Of a stretch of 64,000 bases of DNA, positions 8,893-17,523 are shown piece after piece. Below the pieces are notes generated by a model. The model saw nothing but the letters and a program-made list of their open reading frames with translations, made no database searches and was not told the origin of the DNA. Both the position numbers and the translations under genes were made by a program. Positions within the stretch are counted from its first letter, which is position 1. Each line of letters opens with the position of its first letter. The stretch comes from Streptomyces sp. NBC_00539 (GTDB taxonomy: Bacteria; Actinomycetota; Actinomycetes; Streptomycetales; Streptomycetaceae): contig NZ_CP107811.1 of NCBI RefSeq assembly GCF_036346105.1, positions 4,607,501 through 4,671,500 on the forward strand, in the 5' to 3' direction.

Positions 8893-9474
8893 ATGAGCAC
8901 TGCTTCCGTCTCCTCCCGGCCCGGCGCCGTCCTCGCCGACCTGCTGCCCGCGAGCCGCGTACGTGACGTCGCGCTCGTCGTCGGCGGAGCCGCGCTCATG
9001 GGCGTCGCCGCCCAGATCTCCGTCAAGGTCCCGGGCCTGATCGTGCCGATCACCGGCCAGACCTTCGCCGCACTGCTCGTCGGCGCCGCGCTCGGCGCCG
9101 GCCGCTCCTTCCTCTCCATGGCGCTGTACACGCTCGTCGGCATGGCCGGAGTGCCGTGGTTCGCGCACGGCGCCTCGGGCGCGGGCGGCGCCACCTTCGG
9201 CTACGTGCTCGGCATGCTGCTCGCCTCCACCGTCGTCGGCGCCCTCGCCCGGCGCGGCGGCGACCGCTCCGTCCTGCGTACGGCGGGCACGATGGTGCTC
9301 GGCTCGGCCCTCGTCTACGCGGTGGGCGTCCCGTACCTGGCCCTGTCCACCGGGATGACCTTCGCCGCGGCGGTGGCGGGCGGCCTGACCCCGTTCCTGA
9401 TCGGCGACGCCGTCAAGGCGGCCCTGGCGATGGGCCTGCTGCCCGCGACGTGGAAGCTGCTCGACCGCCGCTGA
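8893..9474 (+). CDS. bioY: BioY-type biotin transporter substrate-binding subunit
   Basis: A 193-residue ECF-transporter S component with about six membrane helices that binds biotin outside and moves it in. Family marks are VPITGQTFAALLVGAALG, the LYTLVGMAGVPWF stretch, and GGLTPFLIGDAVKAALA near the C-terminus. No ATPase or EcfT gene is adjacent, so it may act alone or use a shared energising module. CGGAG lies 9 bases before ATG 8893. A possible -10 (TAACGT) is at 8842. It ends at a shared terminator with the next permease. Confidence 0.92.
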   Translation: MSTASVSSRPGAVLADLLPASRVRDVALVVGGAALMGVAAQISVKVPGLIVPITGQTFAALLVGAALGAGRSFLSMALYTLVGMAGVPWFAHGASGAGGATFGYVLGMLLASTVVGALARRGGDRSVLRTAGTMVLGSALVYAVGVPYLALSTGMTFAAAVAGGLTPFLIGDAVKAALAMGLLPATWKLLDRR

Positions 9475-9496
9475 GCGGCCCGTACGCGAAACGAAG

Positions 9497-9528
9497 CAGC
9501 CCCGGACCACGAGCGTGGTCCGGGGCTG
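9497..9528. terminator. Bidirectional terminator
   Basis: Perfect 15-bp stem CAGCCCCGGACCACG with its complement and a two-base loop, between convergent bioY and the third permease. Confidence 0.9.
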
Positions 9529-9550
9529 TTGCGCGGGGAGTACCCCGGGA

Positions 9551-10993
9551 CTACGCGGACGTGACGGCCCCGGCGGCCTTGCGGCGCCAGTCGCGGACCG
9601 CGCCGATCACCAGGACGACCGCCGCGACCAGCAGCGACAGCATCACGGTCTCGCGGTTGTCCTTGTCGTAGACCATGTAGGCCAGGACGAAGGCGATCAT
9701 GCCGGCGGTGATCCAGGTCAGGCCCGGGAAGAGCCACATCTTGACGGTGAGCTTCTCCGGCGCCTCGCGTTCGAGGATCCTGCGCATCCGCAGCTGGGTC
9801 AGGCAGATGACCAGCCACACGAAGAGCGCGATCGCACCCGAGGAGTTCAGCAGGAAGTCGAAGATCGTGTCCGGGAACGCGTAGTTGAAGTACACGGCGA
9901 GGAAGCCGAAGACCACGGACCCCAGGATCGCGGCGGTCGGCACACCGTTCTTGCTGACCTTGGCGAACGCCTTCGGGGCGTCACCGCGCTCGCCCAGCGA
10001 GAACGCCATGCGCGAAGCGGTGTACAGGCCCGAGTTCAGGCAGGACAGCACGGCCGTCAGGACGATCACGTTCATGATCTGACCGGCGTGCGCGATGCCG
10101 ATCGAGTCGAGGGCGGCTACGTACGAGCCCTTGTCGACGATCGACTTGTCGTTCCACGGCAGCAGCGTCAGCACGATGAAGATCGAGCCGAGGTAGAAGA
10201 CGCCGATGCGCCAGATCACCGAGTTGGTGGCCTTGGTGACCGCGCGGCGCGGGTCCTCGGACTCGCCGGCGGCGAGGGTGACGATCTCACTGCCCATGAA
10301 CGAGAAGACGACCATCAGCACACCGGTGAGGATCGAGCCCCAGCCGTTGGGCATGAACCCGCCGGCGTCCGTGAGGTGGGCGAAGCCCGCGCCGGGGTTG
10401 TCCGAGCCCGGCAGGACGCCGAAGACGGCGAGCATGCCGACGATCACGAACGCGCCGATGGCGACGACCTTGATGCCCGCGAACCAGAACTCGAACTCGC
10501 CGTAGGAGGCGACCGAGCCGAGGTTGGTGACGGTCAGGACCGCCATCACGATCAGCGCCCATCCCCACTGGGGGACGGCCGGTATCCAGCCTTCGAGGAT
10601 CTTCGCGCCGGCGGTGGCCTCCACCGCCAGGACGACGACCCAGAAGAACCAGTACAGCCAGCCGATGGAGAAACCGGCCCAGCGGCCGAGCGCGCGGTCG
10701 GCGTAAGCGGAGAAGGAGCCCGAGTTCGGGCTCGCGGCGGCCATCTCGCCGAGCATGCGCATCACGAAGACGACCATCGCGCCGACGAGTGCGTACGACA
10801 CGAGGATGGCGGGACCGGTCTTGGCGATGCCGCCGCCGGAGCCGACGAAGAGTCCTGCTCCGATGACACCGCCGATGGCGATCATGGACAGGTGGCGGTT
10901 CTTGAGACCGGCCTTCAGACCATCGGAGGGCTTGGCGTCGCCGGGGGTGCCGGAGGGGTCGCCTGCCTTCTGAAGGGTCGTCGTGGAGCTCAT
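9551..10993 (-). CDS. APC-family amino-acid permease (third of three)
   Basis: A 480-residue paralogue of the two preceding permeases. It has the same first helix, LKNRHLSMIAIGGVIGAGLF, then FVGSGGGIAKTGP, and FGSIL/SFMGSEIVTLAAGES in the middle. The start is ATG 10993 (MSSTTTLQKAG), with AAGGA 7 bases before it; reading further upstream would run through the leader. Unlike the other two, it has a 5' region of about 140 bases that folds into several stems and may control expression. The substrate is not known. Confidence 0.9.
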   Translation of the reverse strand: MSSTTTLQKAGDPSGTPGDAKPSDGLKAGLKNRHLSMIAIGGVIGAGLFVGSGGGIAKTGPAILVSYALVGAMVVFVMRMLGEMAAASPNSGSFSAYADRALGRWAGFSIGWLYWFFWVVVLAVEATAGAKILEGWIPAVPQWGWALIVMAVLTVTNLGSVASYGEFEFWFAGIKVVAIGAFVIVGMLAVFGVLPGSDNPGAGFAHLTDAGGFMPNGWGSILTGVLMVVFSFMGSEIVTLAAGESEDPRRAVTKATNSVIWRIGVFYLGSIFIVLTLLPWNDKSIVDKGSYVAALDSIGIAHAGQIMNVIVLTAVLSCLNSGLYTASRMAFSLGERGDAPKAFAKVSKNGVPTAAILGSVVFGFLAVYFNYAFPDTIFDFLLNSSGAIALFVWLVICLTQLRMRRILEREAPEKLTVKMWLFPGLTWITAGMIAFVLAYMVYDKDNRETVMLSLLVAAVVLVIGAVRDWRRKAAGAVTSA

Positions 10994-11130
10994 GGACGAT
11001 TCCTTAGGTTCTCGGGTTGCGAGTCCCGGCATTGAAACCTGAGATGAACGCCAGACGGAAGACCTCGTTCCGGAAGGTTGCCCCGGGCTAAAGTCCGGGA
11101 CCTTCGTCCCACCCCGTCCCGTCTGGGTTG
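10994..11130 (-). promoter_or_regulatory. Structured 5' leader of the third permease, candidate cis-regulatory RNA
   Basis: On the minus strand the leader has a closing stem CCAGACGG/CCGTCTGG (11119-11126 with 11051-11058). Inside it is a hairpin AAGGT-CCCGG...CCGGG-GCA-ACCTT (11074-11104) with loop sequence TTTA. A second arm nearer the gene pairs AGGTT with AACCT just before the ribosome site AAGGA. I do not recognise it as a known riboswitch class. Confidence 0.5.
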
Positions 11131-11223
11131 TTGGGCATAATTTGAGCTTGGCGGGTGACTCATGCCACACCCCCGTCGCCACCCTCCAGCCGTAGTCCAG
11201 GCAGGCCGTGCCACACTCGACCC

Positions 11224-11709
11224 ATGCGCGTGTACCTCGGATCTGACCATGCCGGCTTTGAGCTGAAGAACCACCTCGTGGACTGGCTCAAGAACAACGG
11301 CCACGAGCCCGTCGACTGCGGGCCCCACATCTACGACGCGGTCGACGACTACCCGCCGTTCTGCCTGCGCGCCGCGGAGAAGACCGCGGCGGACGCTGAC
11401 AGCCTCGGCATCGTCATCGGCGGCTCCGGCAACGGCGAGCAGATCGCCGCGAACAAGGTCAAGGGCGTCCGCGCCATCCTGGCCTGGAGCGTCGAGACCG
11501 CGAAGCTCGGCCGTGAGCACAACAACGCCAACGTGATCTCCGTCGGCGGCCGGATGCACACCCAGGACGAGGCCGTCGCCTTCATCGAGGCCTTCCTGGC
11601 GACCCCGTACTCCGGCGAGGAACGCCACACCCGCCGCATCGACATGCTCACCGCGTACGAGACCACCGGCGAGCTCCCCCCGATCCCGGCCCACCACCCC
11701 CAGGGCTGA
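11224..11709 (+). CDS. rpiB: Ribose-5-phosphate isomerase B
   Basis: A 161-residue cytoplasmic enzyme that interconverts ribose-5-phosphate and ribulose-5-phosphate in the pentose phosphate pathway. The N-terminus MRVYLGSDHAGFELK is the RpiB phosphate and substrate site. The loop GGSGNGEQIAANK carries Glu72 and no cysteine, as in the mycobacterial enzyme where glutamate is the base; the E. coli enzyme uses Cys. A weak -10 (CACACT, 11212) ends 6 bases before the ATG, so the mRNA may be leaderless. It ends at a strong hairpin. Confidence 0.95.
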   Translation: MRVYLGSDHAGFELKNHLVDWLKNNGHEPVDCGPHIYDAVDDYPPFCLRAAEKTAADADSLGIVIGGSGNGEQIAANKVKGVRAILAWSVETAKLGREHNNANVISVGGRMHTQDEAVAFIEAFLATPYSGEERHTRRIDMLTAYETTGELPPIPAHHPQG

Positions 11710-11726
11710 TCCGCACGATCTTGTGG

Positions 11727-11755
11727 GCCGTGCCGCCGGACACCGGCGGCACGGC
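11727..11755 (+). terminator. Terminator of rpiB
   Basis: Perfect 13-bp stem GCCGTGCCGCCGG with its complement and loop ACA, 18 bases after the stop codon. Confidence 0.85.
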
Positions 11756-11806
11756 TGTTCCCGCCGCTCCGGGCGAGCGGCACGGCTGTTCCCGCCGCTC
11801 CGGGCG
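11746..11806. repeat. Tandem duplication of a 30-bp unit
   Basis: Two identical 30-bp copies (11746-11775 and 11777-11806) beginning GCGGCACGGCTGTTCCCGCC, in the gap between rpiB and the glycosylase gene. The first copy overlaps the right arm of the rpiB terminator. Confidence 0.8.
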
Positions 11807-11928
11807 CCCGCGGCGAGCCGCGCGTCTTTCCGCCCGGCCTCGCGCCCGTCGCCCCGCCCGGCGCCACGCTCGTTTGCCCGCCCGTCGTCCCGCCCGCCTT
11901 CCCGCTCGTCGCCGTGAGGAGCCCCGCC

Positions 11929-12735
11929 GTGCCCGAGGGGCATACGATCCACCGCCTCGCCCAGGACCACACCGCACGCTTCGCCGGGCGTCCGGTACGG
12001 GTGAGCAGCCCGCAGGGCCGGTTCGCCGAGAGCGCCGCCCTGCTCGACGGCCGCACCCTGGAGAGCGCCGAGGCGCACGGCAAGCACCTCTTCCTGGAAC
12101 TCGGCGACGCCTGGATCCACATCCACCTCGGCCTCTTCGGCAAGCTCGGCTTCGGCCCCGCGCCGGCCCCGCCCGCCACCGACACGGTCCGCCTGCGCCT
12201 GGCCAACGAGGACCACTGGGCCGATCTGCGCGGGCCGACCGCCTGCGCGCTGCTCGGCGAGGGCGAGAAGAAGGCGATACACGAGCGTCTCGGCCCCGAC
12301 CCGCTGCGCCCGGGCGACGACCCCGACCGGGCGTGGAAGCGGATCTCCCGCTCCCGTAGCACCGTCGCCGCGCTGCTCATGGACCAGAAGGTGATCGCGG
12401 GCGTGGGCAACGTCTACCGGGCCGAGGTGCTCTTCCGGCACGGCATCGACCCGTACCGGCTCGGCAAGGACCTGACGCGGGCGGAGTGGGACGCCGTCTG
12501 GGCCGACCTGGTGGCCCTCATGCGCGAGGGCGTACGGAACAACCGGATCGACACCGTCCGCGACGAGCACATGCCGCAGGCCATGGGCCGCCCGCCCAGG
12601 GTCGACGACCACGGCGGCGAGGTGTACGTCTACCGCAGGGCGAACATGCCCTGCCACATCTGCGGGGGCGAGATCCGCACCGCCGGCCTCGCCGCCCGCA
12701 ACCTCTTCTGGTGCCCGGGCTGCCAGATCCGCTAG
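11929..12735 (+). CDS. Fpg/Nei-family DNA glycosylase, endonuclease VIII type
   Basis: A 268-residue base-excision repair enzyme that removes oxidised bases and cuts the abasic strand. The start is GTG 11929, giving MPEGHTIHRLAQDH: Pro2 is the catalytic nucleophile after Met removal, and Glu3 and Lys52 (HGKHLFLEL) complete the site. VGNVYRAEVLF is the helix-two-turn-helix. The C-terminal zinc finger reads CHICGGEIR...FWCPGC. The PEGHTIHR start is typical of actinobacterial Nei2. GGAG lies 8 bases before the GTG. Which oxidised bases it prefers cannot be told from sequence. Confidence 0.92.
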   Translation: MPEGHTIHRLAQDHTARFAGRPVRVSSPQGRFAESAALLDGRTLESAEAHGKHLFLELGDAWIHIHLGLFGKLGFGPAPAPPATDTVRLRLANEDHWADLRGPTACALLGEGEKKAIHERLGPDPLRPGDDPDRAWKRISRSRSTVAALLMDQKVIAGVGNVYRAEVLFRHGIDPYRLGKDLTRAEWDAVWADLVALMREGVRNNRIDTVRDEHMPQAMGRPPRVDDHGGEVYVYRRANMPCHICGGEIRTAGLAARNLFWCPGCQIR

Positions 12736-12737
12736 GC

Positions 12738-12796
12738 GCCGTCTCTTTCGGATCTTGCCGGGCGGCGCGGGTCAGGCCCGATCCGCAAGAGACGGC
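12738..12796. terminator. Bidirectional terminator
   Basis: 17-base arms GCCGTCTCTTTCGGATC and GATCCGCAAGAGACGGC pair with one mismatch around a 25-base loop, between the convergent glycosylase and acetyltransferase genes. Confidence 0.7.
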
Positions 12797-12809
12797 CCAG
12801 GCGTGCGCC

Positions 12810-14045
12810 TCAGAACCCGTGGGGGAGCCAGGGCGCCACGTCACCGGCGAAGGCCCGTGAGGCCCGCACCAGTGCGCCAGGGCGCAGCTCGCGCACGCGC
12901 CCGGCGCCGGCCAGCGAGGTCAGCGTGATCCCGCCCAGGTACGCCGAGCCCAGGTCCCGCACCGACAGCTCCAGGTCCACCGGGTCGGCGCTGCGCACGC
13001 AGGACGCCGTCCCGTCCGGCCCGACGCGCAGCCGCCACCGCCCCTCGTTCCACGGACAGAACGCGTCCTCCACCTCCAGGACCACGTCCAGCGGCGTCCC
13101 GTACCTGCGCGCCTCCAGCGCCGCTCCGAGATCCACGAGCCGCACGTACAGCGCGTCGCGCGGGTTCGGCCTCGACCGCCGCACGTCGCTCACCAGGTGC
13201 AGCACCGGATCGTCCGCCGGGCGCCCGGTGGCCCGCACGGTCGACGTCAGGTCGATCCCGCAGAGGTAGCGCCACAGCGCCGCGTACACCGCCGGGTCCA
13301 GCGCGTCGAGGTCGCACACCTCCACCTTCCCCGCCGCGCCGGTGGGCTCCCACTCGGGCTTCACCCGGTAGCGGGCGTACCCCGCCACCTGCCCGTCCGG
13401 CCCCTCGGCGACCACGCACTTGAGCGGCGAGGCGCCCGCCCGCACGGACTCCGGGTCCAGCAGCGCCTGCCGCTCCCAGCCCGGCTGCCGGGCGGGCATC
13501 CCCGGCCGCAGCGCCGTCAGGGCGGCGTAGACCCGCTCACAGTCGGCCAGGGCCTTCTCCGGGTCCACGAGGCGCAGCCTGATCGCGTCGGTCCCCGGAG
13601 GCGCGCAGAGCCGTACGCGGCTGGTGTCGATCTCCAGGGCCAGCGCGTAGGTGCCGGTTCCGTAGCCGAACCGTCCGTAGATCGCGGGCTCCGAGGCCGT
13701 CAGCACGGCGAGTGGTTCACCACCCGCCCGGATGTCGTCCAATTGGCGGCGCATCAGCGACGTCAGCACCCCGCGCCGGCGGTGGGTCGGCGCGACGCCC
13801 ACCATCGTGACGCCCGCGGCGGGCACCAGAACCCCGCCCGGCACCGACAGCCGGAAGCTGAACGCGCTCGCCGAACCCACGCAGTCCTCGCCGTCCCACA
13901 CCGCGAGCGAACGTTCCAACTCCGTGAGGGACTTGTAGAGTTCACGCTCCTCGGGGGACTCGGGCACACCGCCGAACGCCAGTTCAAGGTGGTCGTACCA
14001 GACATCCCACTCATCAGCCTGCAATACCCGCGTCTCAAGAGCCAT
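12810..14045 (-). CDS. GNAT acetyltransferase, Eis-like
   Basis: A 411-residue acetyl-CoA-dependent acetyltransferase of the Eis type: two GNAT domains and a C-terminal sterol-carrier-like domain. The acetyl-CoA loop is VGVAPTHRRRGVLTSLMRRQ near residue 90. The general-acid tyrosine lies in EPAIYGRFGYG near residue 120. The protein ends in phenylalanine (APWLPHGF); in Mycobacterium Eis the terminal Phe carboxylate acts as base. Eis enzymes acetylate amines on aminoglycosides, peptides or polyamines; the natural substrate here is unknown. AAGGA lies 7 bases before ATG 14045. Confidence 0.9.
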   Translation of the reverse strand: MALETRVLQADEWDVWYDHLELAFGGVPESPEERELYKSLTELERSLAVWDGEDCVGSASAFSFRLSVPGGVLVPAAGVTMVGVAPTHRRRGVLTSLMRRQLDDIRAGGEPLAVLTASEPAIYGRFGYGTGTYALALEIDTSRVRLCAPPGTDAIRLRLVDPEKALADCERVYAALTALRPGMPARQPGWERQALLDPESVRAGASPLKCVVAEGPDGQVAGYARYRVKPEWEPTGAAGKVEVCDLDALDPAVYAALWRYLCGIDLTSTVRATGRPADDPVLHLVSDVRRSRPNPRDALYVRLVDLGAALEARRYGTPLDVVLEVEDAFCPWNEGRWRLRVGPDGTASCVRSADPVDLELSVRDLGSAYLGGITLTSLAGAGRVRELRPGALVRASRAFAGDVAPWLPHGF

Positions 14046-14186
14046 ATGCGCATCCTTATCAGGGCAATCCCGTCCAGTCGCGTTTTCGCCCCTCGGCGGG
14101 CCCCAGGTCCGGGGGTACCCCTGCGCGCGCACAGCCAGGATGGATAGGGTCCCGAAGCAATGGCCGGAGCAGGTGTGGAGACGCTC

Positions 14187-15302
14187 ATGGCCCGGACGCG
14201 CATGCTGTCGCACCGGGCACGCACCGGGCTGCGCAAATCCGCGGTCGACTACTTCCGTGGGGACGCCTCCGACTGGCTCGCCTTCGGGGGCCTGCTCCTC
14301 ACCGTGCCCGCGATCGCCTTCGGCACACTGATGATGCCCGTCTGGTTCTCGCCGTCCGCGCTCGTCCTGCCGATCGTGGCGGGCGGCCTGCTGCTGCGGC
14401 CGGCCAGCCTGCTCGCCCTGTACGCCGCCTCGGCCGTCGCCCTGATCGTGGAGGCGCTCGTACTGGGCCCGTACACCGAGGGGCCGGCCAGGGTCACGCC
14501 CGGCACGGTGCTGGTGGTGGCGGCCTGCGGGTTCTTCGGGCTGGTCATCGCCCAGTTCCGCAGCCGGGTCGGAGTGCCGTGGCGGCGCGGCGGCACCATG
14601 CTGTTCGACCTGCGCGAACGGATCCGGGTGCAGAGCAAGCTGCCGTCCCTGCCGTCCGGGTGGCACCGGGAGATGGCCCTGCGACCGGCCGGCGGCCAGT
14701 CCTTCTCCGGGGACTTCGTGGTGGCCGCCCGCACGAACGGCGGCCGGACCCTGGAGGTCGTCCTCACCGACGTCTCCGGCAAGGGCATGGAGGCCGGCTC
14801 CCGCGCCCTCCTCCTCTCCGGGGCCTTCGGCGGCCTGCTCGGGGCCCTGCCCCCGCACGGGTTCCTGCCCGCCGCCAACGGCTACCTGCTGCGCCAGGAC
14901 TGGGAGGAGGGCTTCGCCACCTCCATCCACCTCGTCCTGGACCTGGAGACCGGGGACTACGAACTCCTCTCCGCCGGCCACCTCCCCGCCCTCCAGCTCT
15001 CCGCGGGCACCGGCCGCTGGCGGGAGGTCTCCGGCGAGGGCCCGCTGCTCGGCGTCTACGACGGCGCGGAATTCACCCCGGCCCGCGGGAACCTCCGCCG
15101 CGGGGACGTCCTGATGCTCTTCACGGACGGCCTGGTCGAGACCGCGGACCGCGACATCAGCGAGGGCATCGACCGCCTGACGGGCGAAGCCGACCGCTAC
15201 GTCGCCGCCGGCTGGGACGGCGCGACCTGGCACCTCATCGAGAAGGTGGCCAAGGACGTCAACGACGACCGCGCCCTCCTCCTCATCCGCCGCTCCCCGT
15301 AA
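14187..15302 (+). CDS. PP2C-family (SpoIIE-type) serine/threonine phosphatase with membrane N-terminus
   Basis: About 371 residues. Four hydrophobic segments fill roughly residues 30-125, then a soluble SpoIIE/RsbU-type phosphatase domain. Metal-binding stretches are FSGDFVVAA, VLTDVSGKGMEAG, LLSAGHLPAL and LMLFTDGLVETAD. Such phosphatases usually dephosphorylate anti-sigma-factor antagonists. I chose ATG 14187 because GGAG is 6 bases before it; an in-frame ATG at 14160 lacks a ribosome site. A -10-like TAGGGT is at 14145. No anti-sigma or antagonist gene is adjacent, so its target is unknown. Confidence 0.88.
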   Translation: MARTRMLSHRARTGLRKSAVDYFRGDASDWLAFGGLLLTVPAIAFGTLMMPVWFSPSALVLPIVAGGLLLRPASLLALYAASAVALIVEALVLGPYTEGPARVTPGTVLVVAACGFFGLVIAQFRSRVGVPWRRGGTMLFDLRERIRVQSKLPSLPSGWHREMALRPAGGQSFSGDFVVAARTNGGRTLEVVLTDVSGKGMEAGSRALLLSGAFGGLLGALPPHGFLPAANGYLLRQDWEEGFATSIHLVLDLETGDYELLSAGHLPALQLSAGTGRWREVSGEGPLLGVYDGAEFTPARGNLRRGDVLMLFTDGLVETADRDISEGIDRLTGEADRYVAAGWDGATWHLIEKVAKDVNDDRALLLIRRSP

Positions 15303-15324
15303 GGGGGACGCTGCCGGCATGATC

Positions 15325-15356
15325 CAGCCCCGCCGGCGTTTGAGGCGCGGTCCGCA
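15325..15356. repeat. Single copy of an intergenic repeat also found at 61.2-61.4 kb
   Basis: The 27-bp core CCAGCCCCGCCGGCG-TTTGAGGCGCGG is identical to three copies at 61214, 61267 and 61326. It sits 23 bases after the phosphatase stop codon. Confidence 0.85.
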
Positions 15357-15492
15357 GCCGGGCGGAGCCCCGCAATGCCCGGCGCAGCCGGGGCCGCTCG
15401 CGCCGCGGCGCCGCACGGGATCCGGCGCCCCCCGGCGAGGCAGGGGGCCACCCACCGCCGATTGGCCCGCCCCCCGGCCCCCACCCCCCGCA

Positions 15493-15498
15493 TAACGT
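15493..15498 (+). promoter_or_regulatory. -10 element, probable leaderless start
   Basis: TAACGT ends 6 bases before ATG 15505 and no ribosome site is present, so transcription probably starts at the start codon. Confidence 0.5.
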
Positions 15499-15504
15499 GC
15501 CCGA

Positions 15505-16905
15505 ATGCATCCCACCCTCGCCGCCGACCTCGCCCGCCTCCCCGCCCTCCTCGACGCCACCCGCCACGCCGCCGCCGAGGCCCTCGCCACCCTCGACACC
15601 CGCCCCGTCCTCCCCGGCGCCGGGACACCGGCGGAGCCGCCCCTCACCCCCGAGCCCCTCCCCGACACCCCCACCGGCACCGAAGCCACCCTCACCGCCT
15701 TCCGCACCCGCTGGGCCCCCCGCCTCTCCGCCTCCGCCGGCCCCCGCTACCTCGGCTTCGTCACCGGCGGCGCCACCCCCGCCGCCCTCGCCGGCGACTG
15801 GCTCACCGCCGCCCACGACCAGAACAGCAACTCCGCCCTCGACGGCGCCGGTCAAGACCTCGAACGCGAGACCGTCACCTGGCTCCGCGACCTCTTCGGC
15901 CTCGGTCCCGCCCACACCGGCACCTTCGTCAGCGGCGCCACCATGTCCAACACCACCGGCCTCGCCATCGCCCGCGAGTGGCTCGGCGAACGCCTCGGCG
16001 TCTCCCCCTCCGACGACGGCGCGGCAGCCCTCGGCCCCGTCCGCGTCCTCTCCGGCGCCCCGCACTCCTCCATCGCCAAGGCCCTCTCCCTCCTCGGCCT
16101 CGGCCGGAGCGCCCTGGTCCCCGTCCCGACCCTCCCCGGCCGGGAGGCCGTCGACCCCGCCGCCCTCGACCGGGCCCTGGCCGACACGCCCGGCCCCGCC
16201 GTCGTCGTCGCCAACGCCGGCACCGTCAACACCGTCGACTTCGACGACCTGCGCGCCCTCGCCGCCCTCAAGACCCGGCACGACTTCTGGCTCCACACCG
16301 ACGCCGCCTTCGGCGCCTTCGCCGCGCTCTCCCCGGACCACGCCCACCTCACCGACGGCCTCGACGCCGCCGACTCCGTCTGCGTCGACCTGCACAAGTG
16401 GCTCAACGTCCCCTACGACAGCGCCGTCCAGTTCACCCGTCGCCGCGACCTCCAGGCCCGCGTCTTCCAGAACGCCGCCGCCTACCTCGGGCCCCTCGGC
16501 GACCACCCGGACCTGGTCCACCTGACCCCCGAGAACTCCCACCGGCTGCGCGCCCTCGCCGCCTGGTTCACGCTCCGCGCGTACGGCCGCGAGGGCCACC
16601 GGGAAATCGTCGAGCGCGACATCGCCTGCGCCCGCGCCCTCGGCGCCGAGCTCTCCGCGGACCCGGCCCTCACCCTCCTCGCCCCCGTCCGCCTCAACGT
16701 CGTCTGCTTCACCCTCGCCGACGCCCCCACCCCCGCCCGTCTCACCGCCCTCCGCGAGGCCGTGCAGCCGGAGGTGTTCGTCACCCCCACCGTCTACGCG
16801 GGAACCCCCGCGCTGCGCGCCGCGTTCTCCAACTGGCGCACCACCGGGGCGGATGTGCGCCGGGCCGCCCAGGCCCTCCGTACGGCAGCAAGGGAGCTCA
16901 CATGA
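15505..16905 (+). CDS. PLP-dependent group II decarboxylase
   Basis: A 466-residue fold-type I PLP enzyme of the aromatic-L-amino-acid/glutamate decarboxylase group. The PLP lysine is in SVCVDLHKWLNVPYD near residue 300, and the aspartate that holds the PLP ring is in HTDAAFGAF near 270. The phosphate loop is SGATMSNTTGL near 145. N-terminal residues 1-60 are rich in Ala, Pro and Thr. The substrate is probably an aromatic amino acid or a related compound, but sequence alone does not show which. Its stop overlaps the next start as ATGA, so the two are translationally coupled. Confidence 0.88.
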   Translation: MHPTLAADLARLPALLDATRHAAAEALATLDTRPVLPGAGTPAEPPLTPEPLPDTPTGTEATLTAFRTRWAPRLSASAGPRYLGFVTGGATPAALAGDWLTAAHDQNSNSALDGAGQDLERETVTWLRDLFGLGPAHTGTFVSGATMSNTTGLAIAREWLGERLGVSPSDDGAAALGPVRVLSGAPHSSIAKALSLLGLGRSALVPVPTLPGREAVDPAALDRALADTPGPAVVVANAGTVNTVDFDDLRALAALKTRHDFWLHTDAAFGAFAALSPDHAHLTDGLDAADSVCVDLHKWLNVPYDSAVQFTRRRDLQARVFQNAAAYLGPLGDHPDLVHLTPENSHRLRALAAWFTLRAYGREGHREIVERDIACARALGAELSADPALTLLAPVRLNVVCFTLADAPTPARLTALREAVQPEVFVTPTVYAGTPALRAAFSNWRTTGADVRRAAQALRTAARELT

Positions 16906-17357
16906 CGGACGGGGTCCTGACCCTCCTCGAAGTGGAGGCCCTCGCCCGCGCGGCGCACGAGGGGCAGACCGACAAGGCCGGCCGTCCCTACGCCGAGCAC
17001 CTCGCCGCCGTCGCCGAGGGCGTGCGCATGCGCGGCGGCACGCCCGAGCAGCAGGCCGCCGCCTGGCTCCACGACGCGATCGAGGACCACGCCCTCACCC
17101 CCGCCTGGCTGGAAACGGCCGCCCTCCCCGAGGGGGTCAAGGCCATGGTCCTCGCGCTGACGAAGATCCCGGGCGAGCCGGTCGAGGAGTACACGGCCCG
17201 CATCCTCGCCACCGAGGGCGCCCTGCTGGTCAAGGAGGCGGACCTGGCGCACAACGCCGACCCCGCCCGCCTCGCCGTCCTGGACCGCCCCACCCGCGAC
17301 CGGCTGTCCGCGAAGTACGCGTATGTCCGCTCGCTCCTCGGCCTGCCCACCCCTTGA
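16902..17357 (+). CDS. Small HD-domain hydrolase, MESH1/alarmone-hydrolase-like
   Basis: A 151-residue single-domain HD protein. It shows the RelA/SpoT hydrolase pattern: ARAAHEGQTDKAGRPYAEHL, then WLHDAIEDH and KEADLAHNADPARL, which supply the metal-binding His, HD, ED and Asp. No synthetase domain is present. Such stand-alone proteins can hydrolyse (p)ppGpp or related nucleotides; activity here is inference. It overlaps the decarboxylase by four bases (ATGA), an unusual pairing. No gene follows closely. Confidence 0.8.
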   Translation: MTDGVLTLLEVEALARAAHEGQTDKAGRPYAEHLAAVAEGVRMRGGTPEQQAAAWLHDAIEDHALTPAWLETAALPEGVKAMVLALTKIPGEPVEEYTARILATEGALLVKEADLAHNADPARLAVLDRPTRDRLSAKYAYVRSLLGLPTP

Positions 17358-17523
17358 CCCCCGCCCCGCGCCCGAAATATGCGGCCGACACCTGCGGTTG
17401 AGCGAAAACCCGCGATGGCGGTTCGTCACGGGACGGATAGCCGGGCCCGGTTGGTGGGAGGATGGTCCTTGTGGGGGCAAGTGCCCCGGGCCGACCAGGG
17501 GACGACCGAAGGTGTGATCAGTA

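Noticed and set aside
12738-12796. Inverted repeat as a transposon end
   Set aside because: No transposase and no target duplication. Its place between convergent genes fits a shared terminator.
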